Below, in pieces: positions 17,241 through 27,200 of a DNA stretch of 64,000 bases. The stretch is from Cyanomargarita calcarea GSE-NOS-MK-12-04C. Lineage in GTDB: Bacteria; Cyanobacteriota; Cyanobacteriia; Cyanobacteriales; Nostocaceae. Every line of letters starts with the position of its first letter. The stretch's first letter is position 1. A program made the translations under genes and the position numbers. Below the pieces are notes generated by a model that saw nothing but the letters and a program-made list of their open reading frames with translations, was not told where the DNA came from and ran no database searches. The stretch lies in the NCBI GenBank assembly GCA_019359595.1, contig JAHHGZ010000018.1, positions 88,914-152,913 of the forward strand. Reading direction: 5' to 3'.

Positions 17241-17387
17241 TATATTCTGTCCAAATTTTTGTTTAGTTTTCTGGACAGCATTGGAATATCACGTATCTAG
17301 GAACAGAAAAGTATTATGCCTAAGACGCATCCTTAATAAGGACACCCCCTAATATAAAACTTTCTAATCATCACTTCTTTGATTCAA

Positions 17388-17573
17388 GTCTCAGTAATTA
17401 TATTCCTGGTTGCCTGCTGCATCTTTGACAATCCAGCTTGCTCAACATTCACCAAAACAGCTTGCCTTAGTTGTGAATTTTTAATCAATTCAACAGTCCA
17501 CTGTTCGGTTGAATTTTCAGCAAATGGGATTGCCAAAAATATAGCAGGCAACTAGGAATATAGTTACTGAGAC
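17388..17573. repeat. 186-bp imperfect palindrome, MITE-like element
   Basis: The left end (GTCTCAGTAATTATATTCC...) and the reverse complement of the right end (GTCTCAGTAACTATATTCC...) match at most positions over the first ~47 bp. Similarity continues inward (GCTCAACATTCACCAAAACAG against GCTGAAAATTCAACCGAACAG) nearly to the centre, so the whole unit can fold into one long hairpin. No ORF lies inside. Size and terminal inverted repeats fit a cyanobacterial MITE, though I do not see a clear target-site duplication. It fills most of the 470-bp gap between the NYN and Uma2 genes. Confidence 0.8.
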
Positions 17574-17709
17574 AAGGATCAACATCTGCGCTTTAGAGTG
17601 CGGATATTTAGCTGTCTGCGTATAGTCTTAACATACTGCTATACCATCTGTCAATAACTTTAATTGTTAAGAAACATTTCAGGTGCCGGAATTGGAACTA
17701 AAGGGAATC

Positions 17710-18354
17710 CTAGCTTGCCAAATCAAAAATCTGTTGCGCGGTGAGGTTTAATTGAGGGAAGGTAGGGGATTTAATTAAGTCATTGCCTCTAAACATTGTT
17801 TTTACATATTCTCCATCAATTAGCTCGTATACAAAGATAGTGGGTTGTTTCGGATAGCCGATAAAATCACGTCCACCCAAGGCGGCATAATCAACAATCC
17901 AGTACTCAGGAATGCCCATACCTTCATAATCACGAAGTTTATCGTAGTAGTCGTCTTGCCAGTTAGTTGAAACTACTTCGACTATTAATTTGACAGAAGT
18001 GCATGAGTGAATAATTGACTCAGTTTCCCAGCGTGTCTGGGTACCGATAGTTTCTTTATTTAAAACAATAATATCCGGTTCGTACCCAGATTTGTCGCGG
18101 TACGGTTTAATAATCGATTCTCTGGGTATTGTCCAAATGTCACCTCTACCCATCTCTCTAATGGTTATAAGTATTTTTTCAATAAGAGAACCCGTTAAAT
18201 TTGAATGCTTCCCTCTAGGTTTAGGCATCTCAATAATTACTCCATCATGCAATTCGTACCGGAATTCCGAGTTTTCTGGTAGCCATTCTATAAACTCATC
18301 AAAGGTGTATATTTTTGGTTGAGTCTCGTGTGTTTGTGCTTGAGCTTGGGTCAT
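17710..18354 (-). CDS. Uma2 family (DUF820) PD-(D/E)XK nuclease-like protein
   Basis: A 214-aa protein of the Uma2 family, abundant in cyanobacteria. It has the usual N-terminus (YTFDEFIEWLPENSEFRYELHDGVIIEMP) and the nuclease core: GYEPDIIVL, then KLIVEVVSTNWQDDYYDKLRDYEGMGIPEYWIVD. The core supplies the D...E-x-V pattern of a PD-(D/E)XK fold. The ATG at 18354 is preferred over GTG at 18369 because GGAGGT lies 7-8 nt upstream. The biological role of these proteins is not established. It is transcribed away from the SAM-hydrolase-like gene. Confidence 0.9.
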   Translation of the reverse strand: MTQAQAQTHETQPKIYTFDEFIEWLPENSEFRYELHDGVIIEMPKPRGKHSNLTGSLIEKILITIREMGRGDIWTIPRESIIKPYRDKSGYEPDIIVLNKETIGTQTRWETESIIHSCTSVKLIVEVVSTNWQDDYYDKLRDYEGMGIPEYWIVDYAALGGRDFIGYPKQPTIFVYELIDGEYVKTMFRGNDLIKSPTFPQLNLTAQQIFDLAS

Positions 18355-18614
18355 AAGTACCACCTCCACATATATTCGACTTTACCATTTCTGGCAGGAC
18401 TGTGCTCAATCGCGTTGTTTTGGCCGGATTGAAAGTAGTTACTTGCAATCCCAGCTTCTCCGTCGCTGGAAACAATGGACACAAAATTTGTATGAACTAA
18501 AAACCAAGAAATTCCATCAAAACCAAAACCCTAGGACGTTATGTCGGGTATGTGAGAGGACTCCCGTTTGGTAATTTATTATTGGGAAGTAGCCGCACGA
18601 ACATAAGACAATCT

Positions 18615-19412
18615 ATGTTAGTTTCTCTGATTGCTGACTATGGTACTGGTGACCCAGCCTTTACTGAGGTAACACAACGATTATTGATGACCTTACCCCA
18701 GGCGCAAATTCATGTACTCTCGGTGCCACCATTCAGTACACTAGCCACGGGTTTTTGGATTGCACAATTGGGATTAAATCCAGGGCCAGAAGAACGATTG
18801 ATATATCACAATTGTGCCCCCCGTCAGGACGATCCAGAAGCTCGACGAGACAATGAAGGCGAGGGGCTAACTTATGCCTTGTTGTCACCAAACGTGAAAG
18901 TGGTAGGTGTCAATGCTGGATATACGCTGTCGTTCATCAAGCACCACGCCAAAGTCTTAAAAGGGGTGAATGTTTCCCGTTCTGGATCGCAATTTCGCTC
19001 ACGTGATGTGTTCCCGACCGCAGCCACTGCCATTGCTAAGGATGACTTCAGCTTACTGGGTGAGGTCCTGAACATAGAGCAAATTCCCGATCCTCCGACT
19101 TCCCACATTGCCTGGATTGATGGCTATGGCAATATCAAAACCACTATCCCCAGCCATGCCGTTCACTTAAAACCGCAAAGTAAATGTGTCATCCGTATTG
19201 GAAATGTGGTGAGCGACGCTATTTACTCAGATGGTAGTTTCCAGGTTTCACAAGGCACTCTGGCTTTTGCTCCGGGTAGCGCTGGTTGGACTGCGGCTAA
19301 TGGTGGAGAACGAATTCGCTGGATGGAACTGTTTTTGCGGGGAGGCAGTGCTTGGGAACGATTCGGTAAACCGCCAGTCAACCAACCCGTGATTTGCGAT
19401 CTTGAAACTTAA
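18615..19412 (+). CDS. Divergent DUF62 (SAM hydrolase / SAM hydroxide adenosyltransferase) family protein
   Basis: A 265-aa protein with recognisable landmarks of the DUF62 superfamily, which includes SAM hydrolases and the SAM-dependent chlorinases and fluorinases. The N-terminal LIADYGTGDP matches the TDFG-x-x-D block. RSRDVFPTAATAIA matches the GRD-IFAPAAA block, and WIDGYGNIKTTI the D-x-FGN-x-x-TN block. The central VVDPGVG segment is not recognisable, being replaced by a region around YHNCAPRQDDPEARR, so activity may differ. The ATG at 18615 is chosen because family members begin M-[IL]-V-[ST]-L; the GTG at 18552 would add a non-homologous 21-residue leader. Confidence 0.75.
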   Translation: MLVSLIADYGTGDPAFTEVTQRLLMTLPQAQIHVLSVPPFSTLATGFWIAQLGLNPGPEERLIYHNCAPRQDDPEARRDNEGEGLTYALLSPNVKVVGVNAGYTLSFIKHHAKVLKGVNVSRSGSQFRSRDVFPTAATAIAKDDFSLLGEVLNIEQIPDPPTSHIAWIDGYGNIKTTIPSHAVHLKPQSKCVIRIGNVVSDAIYSDGSFQVSQGTLAFAPGSAGWTAANGGERIRWMELFLRGGSAWERFGKPPVNQPVICDLET

Positions 19413-19423
19413 TTATAATGCAC

Positions 19424-19532
19424 TGCGACGTTTTTCGTCTTTGCCCCCTGCCCCCAATTCTGGGGATTTAGGGGACTTGCGACGTTTTTCGTCTTTGCCC
19501 CCTGCCCCCAATTCTGGGGGATTTAGGGGGCT
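19424..19532. repeat. Tandem direct repeat of ~54 bp downstream of the DUF62 gene
   Basis: Two near-identical copies of a unit beginning TGCGACGTTTTTCGTCTTTG and ending in ATTTAGGGG start at 19424 and 19478. A degenerate third start (GGCGACGG) follows. Each unit contains the internal inverted pair CCCCCAATT / CTGGGGG. It may serve as a terminator for the gene ending at 19412. Confidence 0.8.
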
Positions 19533-19862
19533 GGCGACGGTTTTGCCGCAAAATTTATATATTACCGAATAACCATACGTAATAATACGTAAAAAACGTT
19601 ACACAAGTACGACTGCATTTATATCAATACTCTATTATTTAATTAGAAAGCGCCACTGCATCTATTAGGCACATAAATAATTAGGTAAAATCCAAAGACT
19701 TTATCGTATCTTTATAGAAAGTAATCATTTTTTTTTGATTTTCATACAAATATATCTGTGAATGCTGATAAATTCTAGATATGGGATAAGAATCAAACGT
19801 CCATAACTTTTGCAAGAATCTAAACTTTTTGTCAAGATGCTTGCAGATTTCCTAATCCTCAG

Positions 19863-19888
19863 AAAAAAAGCTGATGACTCTTCATCAG
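19863..19888 (-). terminator. Minus-strand intrinsic terminator-like hairpin without an obvious gene
   Basis: On the minus strand, CTGATGA-AGAG-TCATCAG is followed by C and seven T residues. No minus-strand gene is visible upstream, so it either ends an unannotated transcript or is a chance structure. Confidence 0.5.
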
Positions 19889-20184
19889 TATATCTTATTG
19901 TTTGCAAAATAGTTTGTAATCATTTTTCTGCGTGGACGTTCTTTAGTACTTTATGTAGTGATGGGATTCCTCAATTATCTGGCAATAGATAACTAACCTG
20001 AAATCCTAGATAGCAAGGATTTTAAATCTGGATAGTACATAGTACTAGAACCAATGTACTGATAAGCAATCCAACAAGAGGAGATATTTGGTTTGAATAA
20101 TATTGATTCCGCACAAAACAAAACGGGTTTTATTATTCAACTTAAGTAACACCTCAAATCTCATTTGGAACAAAAGCAAGTTAG

Positions 20185-20214
20185 AAAAAATACTTTTCTA
20201 CGCTATGAAAAGTA
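20185..20214 (-). terminator. Second minus-strand terminator-like hairpin upstream of the NRPS locus
   Basis: On the minus strand, TACTTTTC-atagcgta-GAAAAGTA is followed by six T residues. It lies about 160 bp upstream of the start of the gene at 20376 and points away from it. It would stop antisense transcription entering the gap. Confidence 0.4.
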
Positions 20215-20375
20215 GAAAATATTCTTTAGACTGCTTTCGTAAATCTAGTAAATAAACTCATTTCCACTCCCAGTAGCGTTCTTTAATGTTTTTGTAGCTC
20301 GCTTCATTTTGTGCTGTTATTTATATTTATGTAATCTGACAACAGTCACTTTTAACAAGTTATCAAGGTAGGAAA

Positions 20376-21080
20376 ATGCAGCTATATACACCTATTGAAA
20401 TTGACCAGTTACAACAAGACCTTCAATACTTAGTTGAAGCGATGCAGTGGACCAAAAATTTTGTAGCAAAACCGCACTCTGATTTGGGAAGGCCAGGCCC
20501 TGTATGCCCTTTTGTGCCTCACTCAATCCGGGCAAACAGTATGCAGTTAGCAGTTATTCGTGCTAAAAATGTGGAACCAGAGCAGTTTGCAGAAAGTGTT
20601 GCACGCTACCGAGACATATTTCTTGAGACAGGGCCACTAGAGGGAGTGGATGCCATCAGGAAAACATTATTACTTATTGTACCTGATATAGATATAGTGG
20701 ATGCTCATATAGTCATTGATGGAACTCAAAAAAGACTTAAATCTTTTTTTGTTGAGTCAGGACTGATGTTAGGAGAATTTCACAAACATAATCAAGTTCC
20801 TGGTGCGCACAATTCAAATTTCCGTCCATTTCAAAGTTCGATTCCCATGTTTGCTATCCGCTATATGTTTGAATCGGATGTTGTTTTTCTAATGGATGAA
20901 GACCCTCACTTACGTATTAAGTATCTCCAAGCTTACTTGCACCATATGGAATTTGTGTATTCACAGCAATTTAAGCAAAGAATTAAAGACCAAAGTCGGA
21001 TAAGAAAAGCTGAAGAAGAATTGGAGTTAGCAAGGCAACAGATAGCAAAAGAACAAATGCTTCATTCCGTTCATGCATGA
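20376..21080 (+). CDS. DUF6875-like protein upstream of the NRPS
   Basis: A 234-aa soluble protein. The block GRPGPVCPFVPHSIRANSMQLAVIR (about 38-62), with a Cys in a Pro-rich setting, and the later GLMLGEFHKHNQVPGAHN with clustered histidines resemble the DUF6875 proteins found beside biosynthetic genes. That identification is from memory of the pattern. The C-terminus (200-234) is a charged helix. It precedes the NRPS gene on the same strand by 156 bp, so a linked role in the same pathway is likely, but its chemistry is unknown. The ATG is supported by AAGGTAGGAAA. Confidence 0.7.
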   Translation: MQLYTPIEIDQLQQDLQYLVEAMQWTKNFVAKPHSDLGRPGPVCPFVPHSIRANSMQLAVIRAKNVEPEQFAESVARYRDIFLETGPLEGVDAIRKTLLLIVPDIDIVDAHIVIDGTQKRLKSFFVESGLMLGEFHKHNQVPGAHNSNFRPFQSSIPMFAIRYMFESDVVFLMDEDPHLRIKYLQAYLHHMEFVYSQQFKQRIKDQSRIRKAEEELELARQQIAKEQMLHSVHA

Positions 21081-21236
21081 GCAAATATTCCGATTAATTT
21101 TGTTATAAAAGTAATCAACAATCGTTTTTTTACTTGGTAGCAATTGCATACTAATCCCTTACTACGACTTAATTTTACGTAATGAATACCTCAAATTAAG
21201 TGAACTAACCAATTAACTAGATTGAGACTCACATCT

Positions 21237-24200
21237 ATGAAAATAAACAACAATTTATACATCAAGCCAGATTTGGCGATAAAACCATTAAGTAAGATTA
21301 ATTACAGACAAACATTTGATATCAAGGATTTATGTATACATCAGATATTTGAGCAGCAAGTAGAGAAGACACCAGACGCTATAGCTGTGGTGTTTGAGGA
21401 GCGGCAATTTACTTATCAACAGCTAAATTGCCATGCCAATCAATTAGCCCACCACTTGCGTACCTTGGGAGTAGGACCAGAGGTGTTGGTGGGAATTTGT
21501 ATGGAGCGTTCCCTGGAGATGGTCGTGGGATTGTTGGGAATTCTGAAAGCTGGAGGGGCTTATGTGCCGTTAGATCCGGCATATCCCCTAGAACGGTTAG
21601 CCTTCGTCCTAGAGGACACTCAAACACCTGTAATCCTGACTGTAGAGCAATTGGTCAAGAAGATACCAGAACATGGAGCGCAAGTAGTTTGTCTGGACTC
21701 TGATTGGGAAGCGATAACTGAAAAGAGCGAAGAGAATCCAGTCTGTGAGACAACACCAGAAAACCTGATCTATGTAATTTACACTTCTGGTTCTACAGGA
21801 AAGCCCAAGGGTGTGATGATTCCTCATCTTGGGATCTCGAATATGTTAGAGTGGCGGCAAGCAACGTTTGAAATAAACGAACGAGACAAAGTATTACAAA
21901 CCTTTTCTTTCTGTTTTGACCCCTCAGTTTGGCAGATATTCTGGCCCTTGTGCTTCGGGGCACAATTAATTATGGCTCGTCCTGGTGGACATCAGGACAG
22001 TGCTTATCTGGTTAAAACAATTGCCGAACAGCAGATAACCATCGTCGGCTTCGTACCTTCGATAATCCGTGTTTTAGTAGAAGAGAAAGGAATCGAGAAC
22101 TGTCAATCTCTCAGGCACGTTACCTCGGGAGGTGAAGCTTTATCAATAGAACTCGCAGAAAGCTTCCTGAACTGCCTGAATTTGGATAATATATTACTCA
22201 ATTGCTATGGACCGACAGAAGCTTCCATTGATGTCACCTACTGGACTTGTGAGCGTGGAACTGATTACATATTTTCGCCCATTGGTCAACCTACTACTAA
22301 TGTAGAGATTTATATATTAGATGAGGATTTGCAGCCTGTGCCTATGGGTGAGATTGGAGAATTGCACATTGGCGGACTTGGTTTAGCTAGGGGTTATCTC
22401 AATCGTCCTGATTTAACCAAAGAGAAGTTTATTCCCAACCCCCTTACCGATTTGGGATTAGAGGATTCAGAATCTAGCGATCGCCTAGCCTCTACGGAGA
22501 ATCGCGCACAATACAAATATCTTAATCCACAATCGAAAATCTATAGACATCCAAAATCGAATTGCTTATACAAAACCGGAGACTTAGGACGCTACTTACC
22601 AGATGGAAATATCGAGTTTTTGGGTCGGATTGACCACCAGGTAAAAATTCGTGGCTTCCGGATTGAGTTGGGAGAAATTGAAGCCATACTCAGTCAACAT
22701 CCAGGACTGCAACAGTCTCTAGTCATGGCGAGAGAGGATGTTCCTGGTGACAAGCGGCTTGTGGCCTATGTTGTTGGCCATCTTGAGCAAATCCCCAGTC
22801 AAGATGAATTGCGCCATTTCTTGCTACTGGAGTTACCCGAATACATGGTACCTGCGGCCTTTGTATTCATGGACGCTATGCCATTAAACCCCAATGGTAA
22901 AGTGGACAGACGGGCATTACCAGCACCAGATTCATCCAGTTTCAGTCGGTCAACCAGCTTTATCGCACCCAGCACTCCCAAAGAAGAAATCTTAGCCGCT
23001 ATCTGGGAACAAGTTCTCGGTCTGGAACAAATAGGTGTGGAAGATAACTTCTTTGAATTAGGGGGACATTCTCTGCTCGCAACTCAAGTTGTTTCTCGGG
23101 TTCGTCAAACCTTATCTATAGAAGTCACCCTGGGTTTACTGTTTGAGAAACCAACGATCGCTAGTTTTGCAAGAGCGATCGCCGAACTCCCAACTAATAC
23201 AAATGTATCAAAATCCCAACCAATTTCCCAATCCGCCAATCGGGACTCAGGACTTTCCTTTGCCCAACAGAGAATGTGGTTGTTGGAGCAGATAGACCCA
23301 AATAGCGCAGCTTATTTAGTTCCCACAACGCAACGCTTAACAGGTAAGCTCAATGTTGGAGTATTGCAACAGTCATTGGATGCGATCGTTGCTCGTCATG
23401 AAGCACTGCGAACCAATTTTTTCACATCATCTGATGGCAACCCCATACAGGTAATTGGGGAACCGAGGTCAGTTGAACTAAAAATAATTGAATCGACTGG
23501 CAGTCAAGAGGAGGAAGTACAACGTCTCTTAAATCTTGAGGCACACCGTCCCTTCAACTTGGCCTCTGATTTGATGCTGCGAGCGACCTTGTTAGAAATA
23601 GAGCCGAACGAGCATATACTGCTGTTGGTCATGCACCACATCGCTTCTGATGGGTGGTCAATAGGCATCTTATGGGAACAGTTAGCAGCAATCTACGAAG
23701 CTTTATTAAACAACAACCCTCCAGACTTGACAAAATTGCCCATCCAGTATGCCGACTTTGCTGCTTGGCAAAACCAATGGTTATCCGAGGGAGTAATTGA
23801 TACTCAGTTAGATTACTGGAAAAACCAATTAAAGGGTGCTACACCTCTAGAATTACCCACTGACCAACCGCGTCCAGCAGTTCAGAACCACCAAGGGGCA
23901 TACCAATCTTTAGTCCTACCAAAGCAACTCACTGTAGACCTCAAAGCACTCTCAAGAAGGTCAGACAGTACCTTGTTCATGACCTTATTAACGGCATTCA
24001 AGATATTACTTTACCGCTATACAGCCCAGGAAGATATCGTTGTCGGGACTCCAATCGCCGGTCGCAACCAAACTGAGACAGAGGATTTGATTGGCTGTTT
24101 CATTAATACCCTTGCCCTACGGACTGACGTTGGGGGTAACCCAACTTTCTTGGAATTACTCAGTCGGGTGCGGAAAGTAGCTTTGAATGCCTATGCCCAT

Positions 24201-27200
24201 CAAGACATACCCTTCGAGAAGGTAATCGAGGAACTACATCCCCAACGCAACCTCAGCCGAAGTCCAGTGTTTGATGTGATGTTCAACTTCATCAACACTC
24301 CCCAGACAACTTTAGAATTTCCTGGATTGACCCTCACTCCCGTAGAACTGAACGAACCAGAGTCAATATTCTCCATGACTTTGTATCTGGAAGAACATCT
24401 AGGTGATGTGAGTTTGCAAATAGTATATCAGCGGGCTATATTTTCTGCTGCTCGCATGACTAGCCTTCTAAATCAATTCCAGTATTTGCTCAACCAGATT
24501 GTAGCTACTCCCGATCGCCCAATCAGTTCATATTCTCTCGTCACTCCAGAATCCCAAACTTTGCTTCCCGATCCGAGTGCAGTGTTGCTTGAACCAGAGT
24601 ACGAACTAGTGACTGCAATGTTCACCGCACAGGCAAACCGCACCCCAGAACATCCAGCAGTCAGCCAAGGCTCTAGCTCTTGGAATTACAGCGAATTGTC
24701 AAAAAGCGCTCATCAGCTAGCACGGGTTTTACTGAGTCATGGAGTCAAACAGGGTGAAGTAGTAGCGGTATTTGGACAGCGAAGCTTTGGGGCGATCGCT
24801 GCTATGATGGGCGTACTCCTGAGTGGAGGTGTGTTACTAAATATCGATCCCAAGCTTCCAGTTCATCGACAGCAGGTGATGCTCCAGGAAGCTAAAGCCA
24901 AGTGCCTATTACATATAGACAGCGAATCGCTACAAAAACCCAAATGGGAGTACCTGGATATCATCAGCGTCGATCCAGACACTGGAGTTAGTCTATATAT
25001 AGATAATGAATCCCTACACCTACCGAAACTGTCTGGTGACGATGCCGCTTATATTTTCTTTACTTCCGGCACCACTGGTGTTCCGAAAGGGGTGTTGGGC
25101 TGTCACAAAGGAATGGGGCATTTCCTCACCTGGCAGCGTCAGACTTTTGAAGTTGGTCAAAAAGACCGCAGTGCCCAATTGACCGGGTTTTCCTTTGATG
25201 TCATTCTCAGAGATGTATTCTTACCTTTGACTAGTGGAGCAACTCTCTGTCTGCCAAAAGAAGGAGATGAATTAGAACCAGCCCGAATTCTCCAGTGGTT
25301 GGAACAGGAGCAAATATCTTTAATCCACACAGTCCCATCCTTAGCACAGTCATGGTTAGTCAATGTGCCACCCGATGTTTCTTTAAATGCCTTAAGATGT
25401 GTTTTCTTGGCCGGAGAACCCCTCAAAGATACACTCATCCGTCAGTGGCGCAAAATATTTCCACAATCTGGCGAAATTGTCAATCTCTACGGACCAACAG
25501 AGACGACGATGGCCAAGTGCTATTACCGGGTAACTCCTGAAACTGTACAAAAAGTACAGCCGATTGGTTCCTCACTTCCAGAAACCCAGGCACTAGTTTT
25601 TGCGGAAAACAACCAACTGTGCGGCATCGGTGAACCAGGGCAGATTGTCATTCGCACGCCATTCCGAAGCTTAGGCTATATCAATACCTCAATATCAGAT
25701 AGTTCTCGTTTTGTCAAGAACCCCAACCGCAACGACGAACAAGACTTACTTTACTACACAGGCGATCGCGGACGTTATCGGCCAGACGGCTCTCTAGAAA
25801 TTCTGGGTCGCATGGATCGCCAAGTTAAGATCCGGGGGGTAAGGATTGAACTTGGAGAGATTGAAACGGTATTGGGCGAACACCCCTTAGTCCGATCCGT
25901 AGTCGCCATTGCCCGTGAAGACCAGCCGGGTGACCAACGCTTAGTAGCATATATCGTCCCACAAGAGGAAGTTACGATTAATGAACTGCGGCGCTTCCTC
26001 AACCAAAAGCTGCCCACATACATGATTCCCTCAGCGTTTGTGATGCTAGACGGTTTACCTTTAACTCCCAACGGTAAAGTAGATCGACAAGCTCTACCAG
26101 TGCCAGATCAAAGGCAAGAGGTGGAAGAAAGTTTTGTTGCTCCTCAAAATGAGTTAGAACATAAATTAACCAAAATTTGGGAAGAAGTTTTAGGTTTACA
26201 AGCAATTGGTGTCAGAGATAACTTCTTTGAATTGGGAGGACACTCCTTGCTTGCAGTCAAACTATTTTGGCAAATTCAGAAGTCATTCGGAATAAATCTA
26301 CCTCTAGCAACCCTTTTCCAATCAGGAACAGTGGAGGCTTTAGCCAGTATTATCCGTGAAGAACAAAATTTAGCACTAGTCAATCAGAAGAAACAGTCTG
26401 CATCTTGGTCATCATTAGTGCCAATTCAGCCCAAAGGTGACAAACCACCATTCTTTTGCATCCATGCAATGGGGGGCAACGTCTTATCCTACTATGAGTT
26501 GTCACGTCATCTGGGCGATAAACAACCATTTTACGGATTACAATCACAAGGGTTGGATGGACAGATTCCTAACAGCGTACTGGAAGACATGGCATCTCAC
26601 TATCTAAAAGAGATCCAAACCGTGCAACCGAAAGGCCCTTATTTACTTGGAGGGCACTCATTTGGGGGTTTAGTGGCATATGAGATAGCCCAGCAACTAT
26701 ACAAGCAAGGAGAGCAAGTTGATTTGCTAGTCTTGTTTGATACCCCTGTTCCAGGCGTTGAACTGCGATTACCATTGTTACAGCGAGTGCCTATTCATTT
26801 AAAGAAACTTTTCCAACAAGGCCCTTCCTATTTCGGCAAAAAGATAAAAGGCTGGTTACCGTGGCTGACACTGATGCTGAAAAACAAACTGAAAATTGCA
26901 TCTGGTAAACCGATAGAGGATATCGAAGCTTTATTACCTCACGACATCGTTCGTTTAGCCAACCATGAGGCAAGAGATAAATATGTCATCCAACCTTATC
27001 CAGGAAAATTAACCATCTTGGGAGTTTCAGGAGATATGCGCGAATCAGATGACGGCTACCCCGGCATAGGATATAAACTAGATCCTAATTACGGTTGGAC
27101 AGATAATTTGGTCAAAGGAGGATTCTCCGTCCAAATTGTTCCAGGCAATCACGTTTCCATGCTCACAGAACCTCATGTACAGGTGCTGGCAGAGAAATTA

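Larger units (their letters stand above)
19533..20375. other. 843-bp non-coding gap upstream of the NRPS locus
   Basis: This AT-rich stretch has no ORF I believe in. It contains two hairpins followed by T-runs on the minus strand (listed separately), several GTAC/AGTAC palindromic motifs near 20031-20058, and AAGGTAGGAAA as ribosome-binding site for the gene at 20376. The promoter of the biosynthetic locus should lie here, but I cannot place it. Confidence 0.5.

Noticed and set aside
19793..19992. Two 60-aa ORFs on opposite strands in the gap before the NRPS locus
   Set aside because: They overlap each other and a hairpin terminator, and neither shows protein-like composition or a ribosome-binding site.
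20093..20149. A possible 18-codon peptide (TTG start after AGAGGAG) upstream of the NRPS locus
   Set aside because: The TTG start and shortness make chance occurrence likely; no leader-peptide or RiPP features.
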